DNA from: an uncultured Lachnospiraceae bacterium
Lineage (GTDB): Bacteria; Bacillota; Clostridia; Lachnospirales; Lachnospiraceae
NCBI GenBank assembly: GCA_902761585.1
Contig: CACWKX010000013.1
Span: 1 to 56,070 of the forward strand
Direction: 5' to 3'
DNA: 56,070 bases
Both the position numbers and the translations under genes were made by a program. Under the pieces are notes generated by a model that saw nothing but the letters and a program-made list of their open reading frames with translations, had not been told where the DNA came from and searched no databases. Shown piece by piece: positions 16,309 through 25,898 of the stretch. Every line of letters starts with the position of its first letter. The first letter of the stretch is position 1.

Positions 16309-16991
16309 AAATAGCAGTGCTGCAGATGGAGGAAAGCGTTCAGCAGGAAGGTAAATGCTGTTCGGGAAGGGATGCCTCCGCTGAAAAACGGACATCCGAC
16401 AGGGCAAAATGGATGAAGATAAGGCGGGCAATGTCCCGGAAAGCAGCTTACCGTTTTCTGCTCCGTGAGATCTTGAAAGCCTTCCCCGTACTTGAGAAGG
16501 AGTATGGGAGATGCCGGCTGCTGACCGATCGCGAGCCGGACGGAAGCGGCGGTGAATCAACAATCAGCCCGTTCGTAAAAGATGCGCTTGGAAAGCCCTA
16601 TCTTCCCGGGCATCCGGAAATTCTGTTTAATCTCAGCCACAGTAAGAATGGCTATGCGGCTATCGTTGTATCGGATTCAGCTGAGGCATCTGCCGTCGGT
16701 ATCGACATCGAGGCACGGTTCCCTTATCGGGATCCGCTTGCACGGAAAATCTGCAGTGAGTCTGAGAGCCGCCTGATCCGGGAGGCACCCTCAGAAGCTG
16801 AAAAAAAACGGCTGCTGAACCTGTTCTGGAGCCGCAAGGAAGCAATTCTCAAGTGCGAGGGGACAGGTATCCGTCAGGACCTTCGTCTTGTTGACACCAT
16901 CCGCCTCTCCAGAAGCTGTGAACTGCGCGAAGAGATGAATGAGGCATATACGCTTGTGACATGTGTAAAACGCGTCAGGAAGACGGGATAA
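16305..16991 (+). CDS. 4'-phosphopantetheinyl transferase (Sfp-type)
   Basis: A 228-residue enzyme that moves phosphopantetheine from CoA to a serine of carrier proteins. Seen: GKPYLPGHPEILFNLSHS, the Mg-binding VGIDIE motif, and FWSRKEAILKCEGTGI (W/KEA motif). Two domains of about 100 residues fit the Sfp type; the first 40 residues are not conserved-looking. It starts in an ATGA overlap with the U32 gene. No polyketide or non-ribosomal peptide gene is in the window, so its carrier substrate is unknown. It converges on dprA with only 24 bases between and no clear terminator. Confidence 0.85.
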   Translation: MKIAVLQMEESVQQEGKCCSGRDASAEKRTSDRAKWMKIRRAMSRKAAYRFLLREILKAFPVLEKEYGRCRLLTDREPDGSGGESTISPFVKDALGKPYLPGHPEILFNLSHSKNGYAAIVVSDSAEASAVGIDIEARFPYRDPLARKICSESESRLIREAPSEAEKKRLLNLFWSRKEAILKCEGTGIRQDLRLVDTIRLSRSCELREEMNEAYTLVTCVKRVRKTG

Positions 16992-17015
16992 GGGACGGGC
17001 AAGCGCCCGGATTCG

Positions 17016-18290
17016 TCATGACAGTGTAATAGAACTTCGGGCGTACCGGTTCCGGGAGACTTCCTGAACCGCATTCCTTACCTGCAGGTTCAGAATTCCC
17101 TCCGTGAGCTGTGTCATTGTCAGACCTGTTTCTTCAAGCAGCTGGTCAACCCCTTTCGCATCCAGCTCAAGCTTCTCGAAAATCAGCTGTTCCACCGGTG
17201 TAAGACCGGCGCATACTGTGGGATGCCGGATGCAGGAATGATCATCGCTTGAAACGAGGGGCAGCTTCCCGCTTTCTGGATTTTTGTACGTTTTTCCATT
17301 TCTCTGGCAGACCTCATCCAGAAACTCTTCTACGGATGTCAGAATGCCTGCTCCCTGCTCGATCAGATGATTGCAGCCATAGCTCAGCTCATCACCGAAT
17401 CTTCCGGGGACTGCATAGACATCCTTTCCCTGATCAAGCGCCAGATCGACTGTGATCAGAGAACCGCTTTTCTTTCTCGCCTCTACAACAATGACGGCAT
17501 CCGCCAGCCCGCAAATCAGCCGGTTCCGGATGGGGAAATGGCTGGGAAGCGGTGGGGTAGCCGGACCAAATTCCGAAATGACCCCGCCGCTGTCTGGCAG
17601 GCTTCTGTACAGGCGACTGTTCTCCGGTGGGTAACAGATGTCTGCTCCGCTCCCAAGGACCGCAAAGCTTCTGCCGCCTTCCTCTATGCAGGCTTTCTGA
17701 GCCATGCCATCAATTCCGGCGGCCATTCCGCTGATCACCTGGACTTTGTATCGGGCAAGCTGAGCACCCAGGTACGCCGCCATCTTTGCGCCATAGTGGC
17801 TGCATCTTCTTGCTCCAATGACAGCTACCGATAAAATGTCCGGATCCGGTAAATCTCCTTTATAGAACAGACCATGCGGACAATCCACAAGTGCTTTCAG
17901 CTTTTGTGGAAAGGGACTGTCATCCGGATGGCAGAATTTCATCCCCTTCTGATGGAGAAGATCTGCACTTTTCTCCAGGCTGCAGGACTCTTTATAGGAT
18001 AGTAGTGAGCGGACCCACTTTTGCCGCAGTTTTTGAAAAGGTGCCAAAGCTGACAGGGGAGCTTCATATACTTCTCTGGGAGAGCCGAAATACCGGATTA
18101 AGGCTAGTATTTCATTCCGTGTCAGAATCGGGCACGAGCAGAGCCACATCCAGTACAGCTCATCGCCAGGCTGAGCGCCGGCTTGCAGGCAGCTGATTTT
18201 CTGAGTGTCTCCGATCTTCATGTCTGGTCTTTCATGCATCTGCGTTTTGTCTGTTGCTTCATATAATAGAGACTCTTTGAACTGTTTCAA
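17016..18290 (-). CDS. dprA: DNA-processing protein DprA
   Basis: A 424-residue protein that binds incoming single-stranded DNA and loads RecA in natural transformation. Seen: an N-terminal helix-hairpin-like part, the extended Rossmann core with VIGARRCSHYGA, SGMAAGIDGMAQ and GADICYPPEN, and a C-terminal winged-helix-like domain. The first 30 residues are not family-like. The TTG at 18290 has GGAAAGGGA upstream; an ATG at 18239 is an alternative without a clear site. That ribosome-binding site can pair with CTTTCC a few bases upstream (18300-18320). It follows comM after 59 bases. Confidence 0.9.
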   Translation of the reverse strand: MKQFKESLLYEATDKTQMHERPDMKIGDTQKISCLQAGAQPGDELYWMWLCSCPILTRNEILALIRYFGSPREVYEAPLSALAPFQKLRQKWVRSLLSYKESCSLEKSADLLHQKGMKFCHPDDSPFPQKLKALVDCPHGLFYKGDLPDPDILSVAVIGARRCSHYGAKMAAYLGAQLARYKVQVISGMAAGIDGMAQKACIEEGGRSFAVLGSGADICYPPENSRLYRSLPDSGGVISEFGPATPPLPSHFPIRNRLICGLADAVIVVEARKKSGSLITVDLALDQGKDVYAVPGRFGDELSYGCNHLIEQGAGILTSVEEFLDEVCQRNGKTYKNPESGKLPLVSSDDHSCIRHPTVCAGLTPVEQLIFEKLELDAKGVDQLLEETGLTMTQLTEGILNLQVRNAVQEVSRNRYARSSITLS

Positions 18291-18349
18291 TATGGATCCC
18301 TTTCCATCACACAGGGAAAGCTCCTGATCATGGGGAAACTTTCCAGTAC

Positions 18350-19951
18350 TCAGTTTCTAAGTGCATCATCCCAGTATCTTCTGTCGACAGCGCGAAGTGA
18401 AACTGCCTCTGAAAGGTGCCGGGGCAGAATCTGTTCTTCTTCGTCCAGATCAGCAATTGTCCTGGCAACCTTCAGAATCCGATTGTAGGACCTGGCAGTC
18501 AGTGACAAGGAATCGTAAACCTTCGCCATCCATCGTTCCTCTTCCTTTGTCAGGCGACAGAATTGTTTCACATCCGCTGCGGACAGCTCTGAGTTAAACT
18601 GACAGGCTGAGCCCCGGTACCGGGCTTTCTGGCGTTTGTGGGCTTTGTTTACCCGTTCCCTGATCTCCGCTGAGCTTTCTTCTTCTCTGCCGCCTGTGAG
18701 TTCCTCAAATGAGACTCTTCGTGCCTCCACGCACAGGTCAATCCGGTCCAGGAGCGGCATGCTGATTCTGGATAAATACTGCCTCACTTCTGCATTGCTG
18801 CACCGGCAGACGGAACGATCCGGGAAATACCCGCACCGGCAGGGGTTCATCGATGCAACCAGCATGAATCCGGCAGGAAAGGAGTAACTGCCTGTTACCC
18901 GTGATATCCGGATTACCCGGTCTTCCAGTGGCTGTCTGAGGGCTTCGATTGTAGCCTTGTCAAACTCCGGGAATTCGTCCAGATACAGAATCCCTCTGTG
19001 AGCCAGACTTACTTCTCCCGGTCCGGGAGGAGCTCCGCCTCCGCAAAGGGCAGGCTTTGTCACTGTATGGTGCGGCGCTCTGAATGGACGGACTGTCACA
19101 AGTCCTTCGGAAGGCAGTGTCCCGGCGATTGAGTGGATCTTCGAGACTTCCAGGACTTCTTCATCTGTCATTTCAGGCATAATGGTTGTCAGACAATGAG
19201 CCGTCATGGTTTTGCCTGCACCGGGTGGTCCGATCATCAGCAGGTTATGAAAGCCAGCAGCTGCCACTTCAGAAGCGCGTCTGAGAAGTCTTTGCCCTTT
19301 AATCTGTGAGAAATCCCGGTTCTGCCCCTTCCTCTGCAGATACCGAACCTCTTCGATATCCGCGCGCCGTTCATAAAGACTGCCTGGCTTCAGCGCACCC
19401 TGCATGGAAAGATTCATACCTGACACTTCAGGGGTATCTGTTGCTGCTGCAAGAAAGCAGACAACCTGAACCAGTGTTTCTGCTCCAAGCACCCGGATCC
19501 CTCGGATCATAGACCCCTCCGCAAGATTGGCAGCAGGAACGATTACGGTCTCACAGCCACAGGACAAGGCTCCTGACACAATCTCCAGGACGCCGCGAAC
19601 TGGATTGAGCCTTCCGTTCAGTCCGAGTTCCCCGATGAACAATATCCCGCGCACAGATTCCGGCTTCAATGTTCCGGCAGCTGTGAGCAGCGCAATTGCG
19701 ATTGCCAGGTCAAAGCTGCTTCCCTGCTTATGGAGGGCAGCGGGTGCCAGATTCACCGTAATGTGGCGAACGCCGATCGATAGCCCGCTGTTTCGGAGCG
19801 CAGAACGGACACGCTCTGCGGCTTCCCTCGTCTCCGAAGCCAGGTATCCAACCATTGTAAAGGTGGGGAGTCCATCTGCGACATCCGCCTCTACTGTTAC
19901 CTTTCTGCTTTCCATACCATTGATGGCTGCTGATAAGACTGTGCTGAACAT
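18350..19951 (-). CDS. comM: YifB/ComM family Mg-chelatase-like AAA+ ATPase
   Basis: A 533-residue protein with an N-terminal Lon-protease-like domain (starting MFSTVLSAAINGMES), a central AAA+ domain with Walker A in IGPPGAGKTMTAH and Walker B in GILYLDEFPEF, and a C-terminal Mg-chelatase-type domain. ComM in Haemophilus is a helicase for branch migration of transforming DNA. AGGAG lies just before the ATG. Adjacency to dprA suggests a DNA-uptake or recombination pair. Zinc-like cysteines in NPCRCGYFPDRSVCRC are also seen. Confidence 0.92.
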   Translation of the reverse strand: MFSTVLSAAINGMESRKVTVEADVADGLPTFTMVGYLASETREAAERVRSALRNSGLSIGVRHITVNLAPAALHKQGSSFDLAIAIALLTAAGTLKPESVRGILFIGELGLNGRLNPVRGVLEIVSGALSCGCETVIVPAANLAEGSMIRGIRVLGAETLVQVVCFLAAATDTPEVSGMNLSMQGALKPGSLYERRADIEEVRYLQRKGQNRDFSQIKGQRLLRRASEVAAAGFHNLLMIGPPGAGKTMTAHCLTTIMPEMTDEEVLEVSKIHSIAGTLPSEGLVTVRPFRAPHHTVTKPALCGGGAPPGPGEVSLAHRGILYLDEFPEFDKATIEALRQPLEDRVIRISRVTGSYSFPAGFMLVASMNPCRCGYFPDRSVCRCSNAEVRQYLSRISMPLLDRIDLCVEARRVSFEELTGGREEESSAEIRERVNKAHKRQKARYRGSACQFNSELSAADVKQFCRLTKEEERWMAKVYDSLSLTARSYNRILKVARTIADLDEEEQILPRHLSEAVSLRAVDRRYWDDALRN

Positions 19952-20257
19952 GTGGGATTCTCCTGTTGAAGAAATGGTTTTTCTGCACAGCCTGCTCCAT
20001 ACAGCGAAGAAGTCAGCGTGCGCCGGGACAGAAGGATAGGGGATCGGACGACCATGAAGTTCCTGAAGAAGATCAGAGACCGAAAATCAGAGACAGAGAA
20101 AAAGACAATTGACAGAGCGTTGCTCATGAAGATGGGGACAGGGTAGCACCCCTCATGGGGACTGTCAAACAGAATTTTTTGTATGTTTTTTGTGTAGATT
20201 GCCTCACGTCTTTCGCGGCGTAGGTCCTGCAGCCTGATCGATGCGGTACGGTATTGC
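19952..20257 (+). other. comM-topA intergenic region with a short ORF and alternative hairpins
   Basis: About 300 bases between divergent genes. On the plus strand an ATG at 20054 opens a 30-codon, lysine-rich frame ending at 20146, with a poor ribosome-binding site. TTGACAG (20109-20115) pairs perfectly with CTGTCAA (20162-20168); GACAG (20137-20141) competes for the same partner around an inner CCCC/GGGG stem, and a T-run follows (20175-20180). This could be a leader-type attenuator, or a terminator with no known gene before it. The promoter for comM must also lie here, but I cannot place it firmly. Confidence 0.35.
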
Positions 20258-20286
20258 TTGCATAAGGGGTGGCTATGGTGTATATT
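20258..20286 (+). promoter_or_regulatory. Predicted topA promoter
   Basis: TTGCAT (20258-20263), a 17-base spacer ending in GTG, and TATATT (20281-20286). The expected start near 20293 gives a leader of about 36 bases to the ATG at 20329. Confidence 0.6.
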
Positions 20287-20328
20287 CTGAAAATGTTGTA
20301 CAGCAATCTGCTCTGAATGGGATATATT

Positions 20329-22578
20329 ATGGCGAAATATCTGGTAATTGTTGAGTCTCCGACAAAGGTCAAGACAATTAAGAAATTTTTGGGCAAGAAT
20401 TATGAGATCATGGCTTCTACAGGCCATGTCCGCGATCTTCCGAAGAGTCAGCTCGGCTTTGATCCGGAGCATGATTATGAGCCGAAATATATCACGATCC
20501 GTGGAAAAGGGGAAGTTCTGGCTGCGCTTCGCAAGGAAGCGAAAAAAGCAGATAAAGTTTTCCTGGCAACGGACCCTGACCGCGAGGGAGAAGCCATTTC
20601 CTGGCATCTGCAGGCAGCCCTGAATCTTGCCCCGGAAAAGACGAATCGGATTACGTTCAATGAGATTACGAAGTCCGCTGTAAAGGAAGCGCTGAAGCAT
20701 CCAAGACAGATTGATATGAATATGGTGGATGCGCAGCAGACCCGCCGGATTCTGGACAGGATGGTAGGATACAGAATTTCACCGCTTCTGTGGGCGAAAA
20801 TCAGAAGGGGACTGTCAGCCGGGAGGGTACAGTCTGTCGCACTTCGGATTATTGCCAAGCGGGAAAACGAAATCAGTGAGTTTATCCCGCAGGAATTCTG
20901 GACACTGGGGGCTGAGTTTGCGCTGCCTGGACTGAAAAGTGCACTTGAAGCTCAGCTGGCCGGCAAGGAGGCAGGGGGAAAGTATACCAGGATCAGCCTT
21001 GCAGGCGGTGAACAGACCGACGCGATCAAAGAGACACTGTCTGGTTCTTCATTCTGGGTCAGTGCCATTAAAAAGGGAGAGCGGACCAGAAAAGCGCCGC
21101 TTCCATTTACAACCAGCACACTTCAGCAGGAGGCCGCAAAGTCTCTGAACTTTCCGACTCAGAAGACAATGCGCCTGGCACAGCAGCTCTATGAGGGGGT
21201 TGATCTCGCAGGTTCCGGAACGGTTGGCCTGATCACATACCTGAGAACAGACTCGACACGTATCTCCGATGAGGCCAACGACGCGGCGGCTGTCTATATT
21301 TCCAGCCATTATGGAGAAGCGTTTTTATCGGAGGAACTGAGGGATCGCATGAATCGCCCGGGGGATGGTGCAGCAGGGCGGAAGAATATGGAAGGGAAGG
21401 TGCAGGAACCTTCCAATAATGGTGTGCATATTCAGGATGCCCATGAAGCCATCCGTCCCTCCGATATCAGCAGGACGCCGGCTGAGGTGAAAGAAGCGCT
21501 GACAAGGGATCAGTTCCGGCTGTATCAGCTGATCTGGAAACGGTTTGTAGGAAGCCGCATGGCGCCGGCTAAATATGAAACACTTCAGATCCGGATTGCT
21601 TCGGATGAAGTGATGGAAAGTGACGCGATGAGGAGCGGTGCACAGAAGCACGCAGGGGAGAATGCAGAAGAGCCGCAGGGCGGTGAATTCTGCCGCTATA
21701 TCTTTACGACGAGCTCCAGTCGGATCCTGTCGGAGGGATACCTGTCGGTCTATACGGAGACAGACGAAGAGAAGAAGGGGCAGCCTGTTCTGACGGAGAA
21801 GCTCACGGAGGGAGAACAGCTGGCGCTGTCGGGAATGAAGGGGGAGCAGCACTTCACACAGCCACCTGCGCATTATACGGAAGCTTCGCTTGTTCATGCT
21901 CTGGAGGAGCTTGGGATTGGGCGTCCGTCTACATATGCACCCACCATCACGACGCTTCTTGCAAGACATTATGTGACGAAGGAGAAACGAAACCTCTACA
22001 TTACGGAGCTTGGAACAGCAGTCGATGACATTCTAAGGAAGTCTTTTCCGGAGATTGATAATGTCCAGTTTACAGCCTACATGGAATCCATGCTCGATTC
22101 AGTTGCGGAGGGGAGAACAGACTGGAAGACGATTCTGCGTAATTTCTATCCGGATCTCGACAAGGAAGTTCAGCATGCCGAGGAAACACTTTCAAAGGTA
22201 AAGGTTGCGGACGAGGTGTCAGATGTCGTCTGCGACAAGTGCGGGCGGCACATGGTTGTGAAATATGGGCCGCATGGCAAGTTCCTGGCATGCCCCGGAT
22301 TTCCAGAGTGCAGGAATACAAAGCCCTATTTTGAGAAAGCAGGGGTCACCTGTCCGAAGTGTGGGCAGGATGTTGTCATCAGACGTTCAAAGAAGGGCAG
22401 AATTTTCTATGGCTGTTCGAATCCGGAGTGTGATTTTATCTCCTGGAATAAGCCTTCCACTGTTAAATGTCCGGAGTGTGGCAGCTATATGGTCGAGAAA
22501 GGAAACCGTCTGCTTTGCTCCAACCAGACATGTGGGTTCATTCTCCCGAAGAAGGCAGAAGAGAAAGACAACAAATAA
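20329..22578 (+). CDS. topA: DNA topoisomerase I
   Basis: A 749-residue type IA topoisomerase that relaxes negative supercoils. Seen: N-terminal Toprim domain (YLVIVESPTKVKTI, ATDPDREGEAI with the acidic metal residues), the catalytic tyrosine in GLITYLRTDST (Tyr304), and three C-terminal zinc ribbons of the CxxC type (about 625-740). Length and three ribbons are typical of Firmicutes. The in-frame ATG at 20317 adds four residues; family N-termini favour 20329. codY follows with its own promoter. Confidence 0.96.
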   Translation: MAKYLVIVESPTKVKTIKKFLGKNYEIMASTGHVRDLPKSQLGFDPEHDYEPKYITIRGKGEVLAALRKEAKKADKVFLATDPDREGEAISWHLQAALNLAPEKTNRITFNEITKSAVKEALKHPRQIDMNMVDAQQTRRILDRMVGYRISPLLWAKIRRGLSAGRVQSVALRIIAKRENEISEFIPQEFWTLGAEFALPGLKSALEAQLAGKEAGGKYTRISLAGGEQTDAIKETLSGSSFWVSAIKKGERTRKAPLPFTTSTLQQEAAKSLNFPTQKTMRLAQQLYEGVDLAGSGTVGLITYLRTDSTRISDEANDAAAVYISSHYGEAFLSEELRDRMNRPGDGAAGRKNMEGKVQEPSNNGVHIQDAHEAIRPSDISRTPAEVKEALTRDQFRLYQLIWKRFVGSRMAPAKYETLQIRIASDEVMESDAMRSGAQKHAGENAEEPQGGEFCRYIFTTSSSRILSEGYLSVYTETDEEKKGQPVLTEKLTEGEQLALSGMKGEQHFTQPPAHYTEASLVHALEELGIGRPSTYAPTITTLLARHYVTKEKRNLYITELGTAVDDILRKSFPEIDNVQFTAYMESMLDSVAEGRTDWKTILRNFYPDLDKEVQHAEETLSKVKVADEVSDVVCDKCGRHMVVKYGPHGKFLACPGFPECRNTKPYFEKAGVTCPKCGQDVVIRRSKKGRIFYGCSNPECDFISWNKPSTVKCPECGSYMVEKGNRLLCSNQTCGFILPKKAEEKDNK

Positions 22579-22605
22579 TTATTATTTAAAAAACCTGATA
22601 ATCTA

Positions 22606-22634
22606 TTGAAATATCAAGAATTGTCTGTTAAAAT
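22606..22634 (+). promoter_or_regulatory. Predicted codY promoter
   Basis: TTGAAA (22606-22611), a 17-base spacer and TAAAAT (22629-22634). The region is AT-rich. I looked for a CodY box that would give autoregulation and found only poor matches. Confidence 0.6.
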
Positions 22635-22689
22635 CTCTTCAACAAGACGATGAGCACGGATGCAGCGCTTTCTGCTCAGGAGGGAAATC

Positions 22690-23472
22690 ATGAGTGTTGA
22701 GTTACTGGATAAAACAAGAAAGATCGGACAACTGCTTCATAACAACAGCTCAAGTAAAGTTGTCTTCAATGATATCTGTGCGGTGCTGACAGATATTCTG
22801 GAATCGAATGTCCTTGTCATCAGCCGTAAAGGAAAGGTTCTGGGGGTCGGGCTCTCGGATCACATCGAGGAATTGAACCAGCTGATTGTTGATCATATTG
22901 GGGATTTTATAGATGAGATGCTGAATGAGCGCTTCCTGAACATTCTCTCAACGCAGGAGAATGTAAATCTTGAGACGCTGGGCTTTACAGGAGAGAATCT
23001 TCACAAGTTTCAGGCGATTGTCAACCCGATTGAGATTGCGGGAGAACGCCTGGGAACTGTGTTCATGTACCGGATTGACAAGCCTTTTGAGATCGATGAT
23101 ATCATCCTCGCAGAATATGGGACAACCGTTGTTGGTCTTGAGATGATGCGCTCTTTGAATGAAGAGAGCGCAGAAGAAAACAGGAAGGTACAGATTGTCA
23201 AGTCTGCGATCAATACGCTGAGCTATTCAGAGCTGGAGGCGATCGTACATATTTTCGATGAGCTGGGAGGCCCCGAGGGAGTGCTGGTGGCATCCAAGAT
23301 TGCGGACCGGGTCGGCATTACGCGTTCCGTCATCGTGAATGCGCTCCGGAAGTTTGAGAGTGCGGGCGTTATTGAGTCGAAGTCATCCGGCATGAAGGGA
23401 ACCTACATTAAGGTACTGAACGATGCGGTGTATGACCAGCTCAAAGAAATCAAGAAAACGAAGAAACTGTAA
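22690..23472 (+). CDS. codY: GTP- and branched-chain-amino-acid-sensing repressor CodY
   Basis: A 260-residue global regulator that represses nutrient-limitation genes when GTP and branched-chain amino acids are high. Seen: N-terminal GAF domain beginning LLDKTRKIGQLL, a linker helix, and the conserved C-terminal winged helix-turn-helix ASKIADRVGITRSVIVNAL. Length equals the family norm. AGGAGGGAAATC before the ATG at 22690 decides the start; the in-frame ATG at 22660 has no such site. A strong terminator follows, so it is a single-gene unit here rather than in a clpYQ operon. Confidence 0.96.
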   Translation: MSVELLDKTRKIGQLLHNNSSSKVVFNDICAVLTDILESNVLVISRKGKVLGVGLSDHIEELNQLIVDHIGDFIDEMLNERFLNILSTQENVNLETLGFTGENLHKFQAIVNPIEIAGERLGTVFMYRIDKPFEIDDIILAEYGTTVVGLEMMRSLNEESAEENRKVQIVKSAINTLSYSELEAIVHIFDELGGPEGVLVASKIADRVGITRSVIVNALRKFESAGVIESKSSGMKGTYIKVLNDAVYDQLKEIKKTKKL

Positions 23473-23497
23473 ACCTGAAAAGGACGGCGGCAGGCTG

Positions 23498-23542
23498 ACT
23501 CCGGAGAGACCCGCAGGATGCAAGGGTTCTCCGGAGTTTTTC
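23498..23542 (+). terminator. Intrinsic terminator of codY
   Basis: ACTCCGGAGA pairs perfectly with TCTCCGGAGT across a loop of about 24 bases with inner pairing (ACCC/GGGT), followed by five T residues. Confidence 0.9.
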
Positions 23543-23634
23543 TGTGTGTATTTGAAAATGAAGATATACAGAGAATAATTGAGAAAAATAGAGAATTAAT
23601 ACAATATATCCTGAAATATAAAAAATGAGGATAC

Positions 23635-23662
23635 TTGCAATCTTCGCTGATTTTGTTATTAT
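23635..23662 (+). promoter_or_regulatory. groES: Predicted groESL promoter
   Basis: TTGCAA (23635-23640), a 16-base spacer and TATTAT (23657-23662) in a very AT-rich stretch. The CIRCE element begins 12 bases after the -10, where bound HrcA would block initiation. Confidence 0.65.
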
Positions 23663-23674
23663 AGGCAATGTGGT

Positions 23675-23701
23675 TTAGCACTCGAATATAGTGAGTGCTA
23701 G
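23675..23701 (+). promoter_or_regulatory. CIRCE operator for HrcA (groESL)
   Basis: TTAGCACTC, 9 bases, GAGTGCTAG: 17 of 18 arm positions match the consensus TTAGCACTC-N9-GAGTGCTAA. HrcA binding represses the heat-shock operon until stress. hrcA itself is not in the window. Confidence 0.95.
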
Positions 23702-23759
23702 CAATAAATAATGACATCGGTGTAATGGAATCAAAAGGATGTGTCAGGAGGTATTGGTT

Positions 23760-24041
23760 ATGAAACTCTATCCGTTGGGTGACAAAGTTGTCCTGAAGCA
23801 GCTTGAAGCTGAGGAGACCACGAAATCCGGAATCATTCTGGCAGCAAAGAGTCAGGAAAAGCCCCAGGAGGCAACCGTTCTCGCAGTTGGGGACGGCAAG
23901 GTTGATGGCAAGGAGATCGCGATGACGGTGAAGGAAGGCGACAAGGTTGTCTATTCCAAATACGCCGGAACAGAAGTCAAGCTTGGCGAAGAGGAGTATG
24001 TGATCTGCAAGATGTCCGATATTCTTGCGAAGGTTGAGTAA
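23760..24041 (+). CDS. groES: Co-chaperonin GroES
   Basis: A 93-residue cap of the GroEL chamber. Seen: MKLYPLGDKVVLKQ start, the mobile-loop region EETTKSGIILAAKSQEKPQ, and the ending YVICKMSDILA. AGGAGG lies 8 bases upstream of the ATG at 23760; an in-frame ATG at 23739 lies upstream of that site and is rejected. It forms an operon with groEL 45 bases on, under CIRCE control. Confidence 0.97.
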   Translation: MKLYPLGDKVVLKQLEAEETTKSGIILAAKSQEKPQEATVLAVGDGKVDGKEIAMTVKEGDKVVYSKYAGTEVKLGEEEYVICKMSDILAKVE

Positions 24042-25706
<1,665 letters not shown>

Positions 25707-25759
25707 TCAGAACAGATCAATGCTCCGGCCACTGAGAGAAGTTCGCTTCAGGTGATGTT

Positions 25760-25787
25760 ACGGGCAGGGGAATCCTCTGCCCGTTTT
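25760..25787 (+). terminator. Intrinsic terminator of groESL
   Basis: CGGGCAG (25761-25767) pairs with CTGCCCG (25777-25783), followed by four T residues. Confidence 0.85.
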
Positions 25788-25799
25788 CGAACCAGATTG

Positions 25800-25826
25800 T
25801 TAGCACTCAACGATTGACAGTGCTAA
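25800..25826 (+). promoter_or_regulatory. CIRCE operator for HrcA (clpB)
   Basis: TTAGCACTC, 9 bases, CAGTGCTAA: 17 of 18 arm positions match the CIRCE consensus. The single mismatch (C for G) is the fifth base of the overlapping TTGACA -35 box. Confidence 0.9.
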
Positions 25827-25842
25827 CAATCTGTGCTAGAAC
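25814..25842 (+). promoter_or_regulatory. clpB: Predicted clpB promoter overlapping CIRCE
   Basis: A perfect TTGACA (25814-25819), a 17-base spacer and TAGAAC (25837-25842). The -35 overlaps the right arm of the CIRCE element, so HrcA would block RNA polymerase directly. The leader is about 50 bases with a GGGGGG ribosome-binding tract. Confidence 0.65.
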
Positions 25843-25898
25843 AAAAATACAGGGTGATCTGAAAAACTATAATCCCTTACAGAAAGGGGGGAAAAAGG

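Noticed and set aside
16992..17015. Hairpin GGGC/GCCC between the phosphopantetheinyl transferase and dprA
   Set aside because: Short stem and no T-run on either strand, so not called as a terminator.
22579..22689. Possible CodY box before codY (autoregulation)
   Set aside because: The best match to AATTTTCWGAAAATT has about five mismatches in an AT-rich stretch where such matches are expected by chance.
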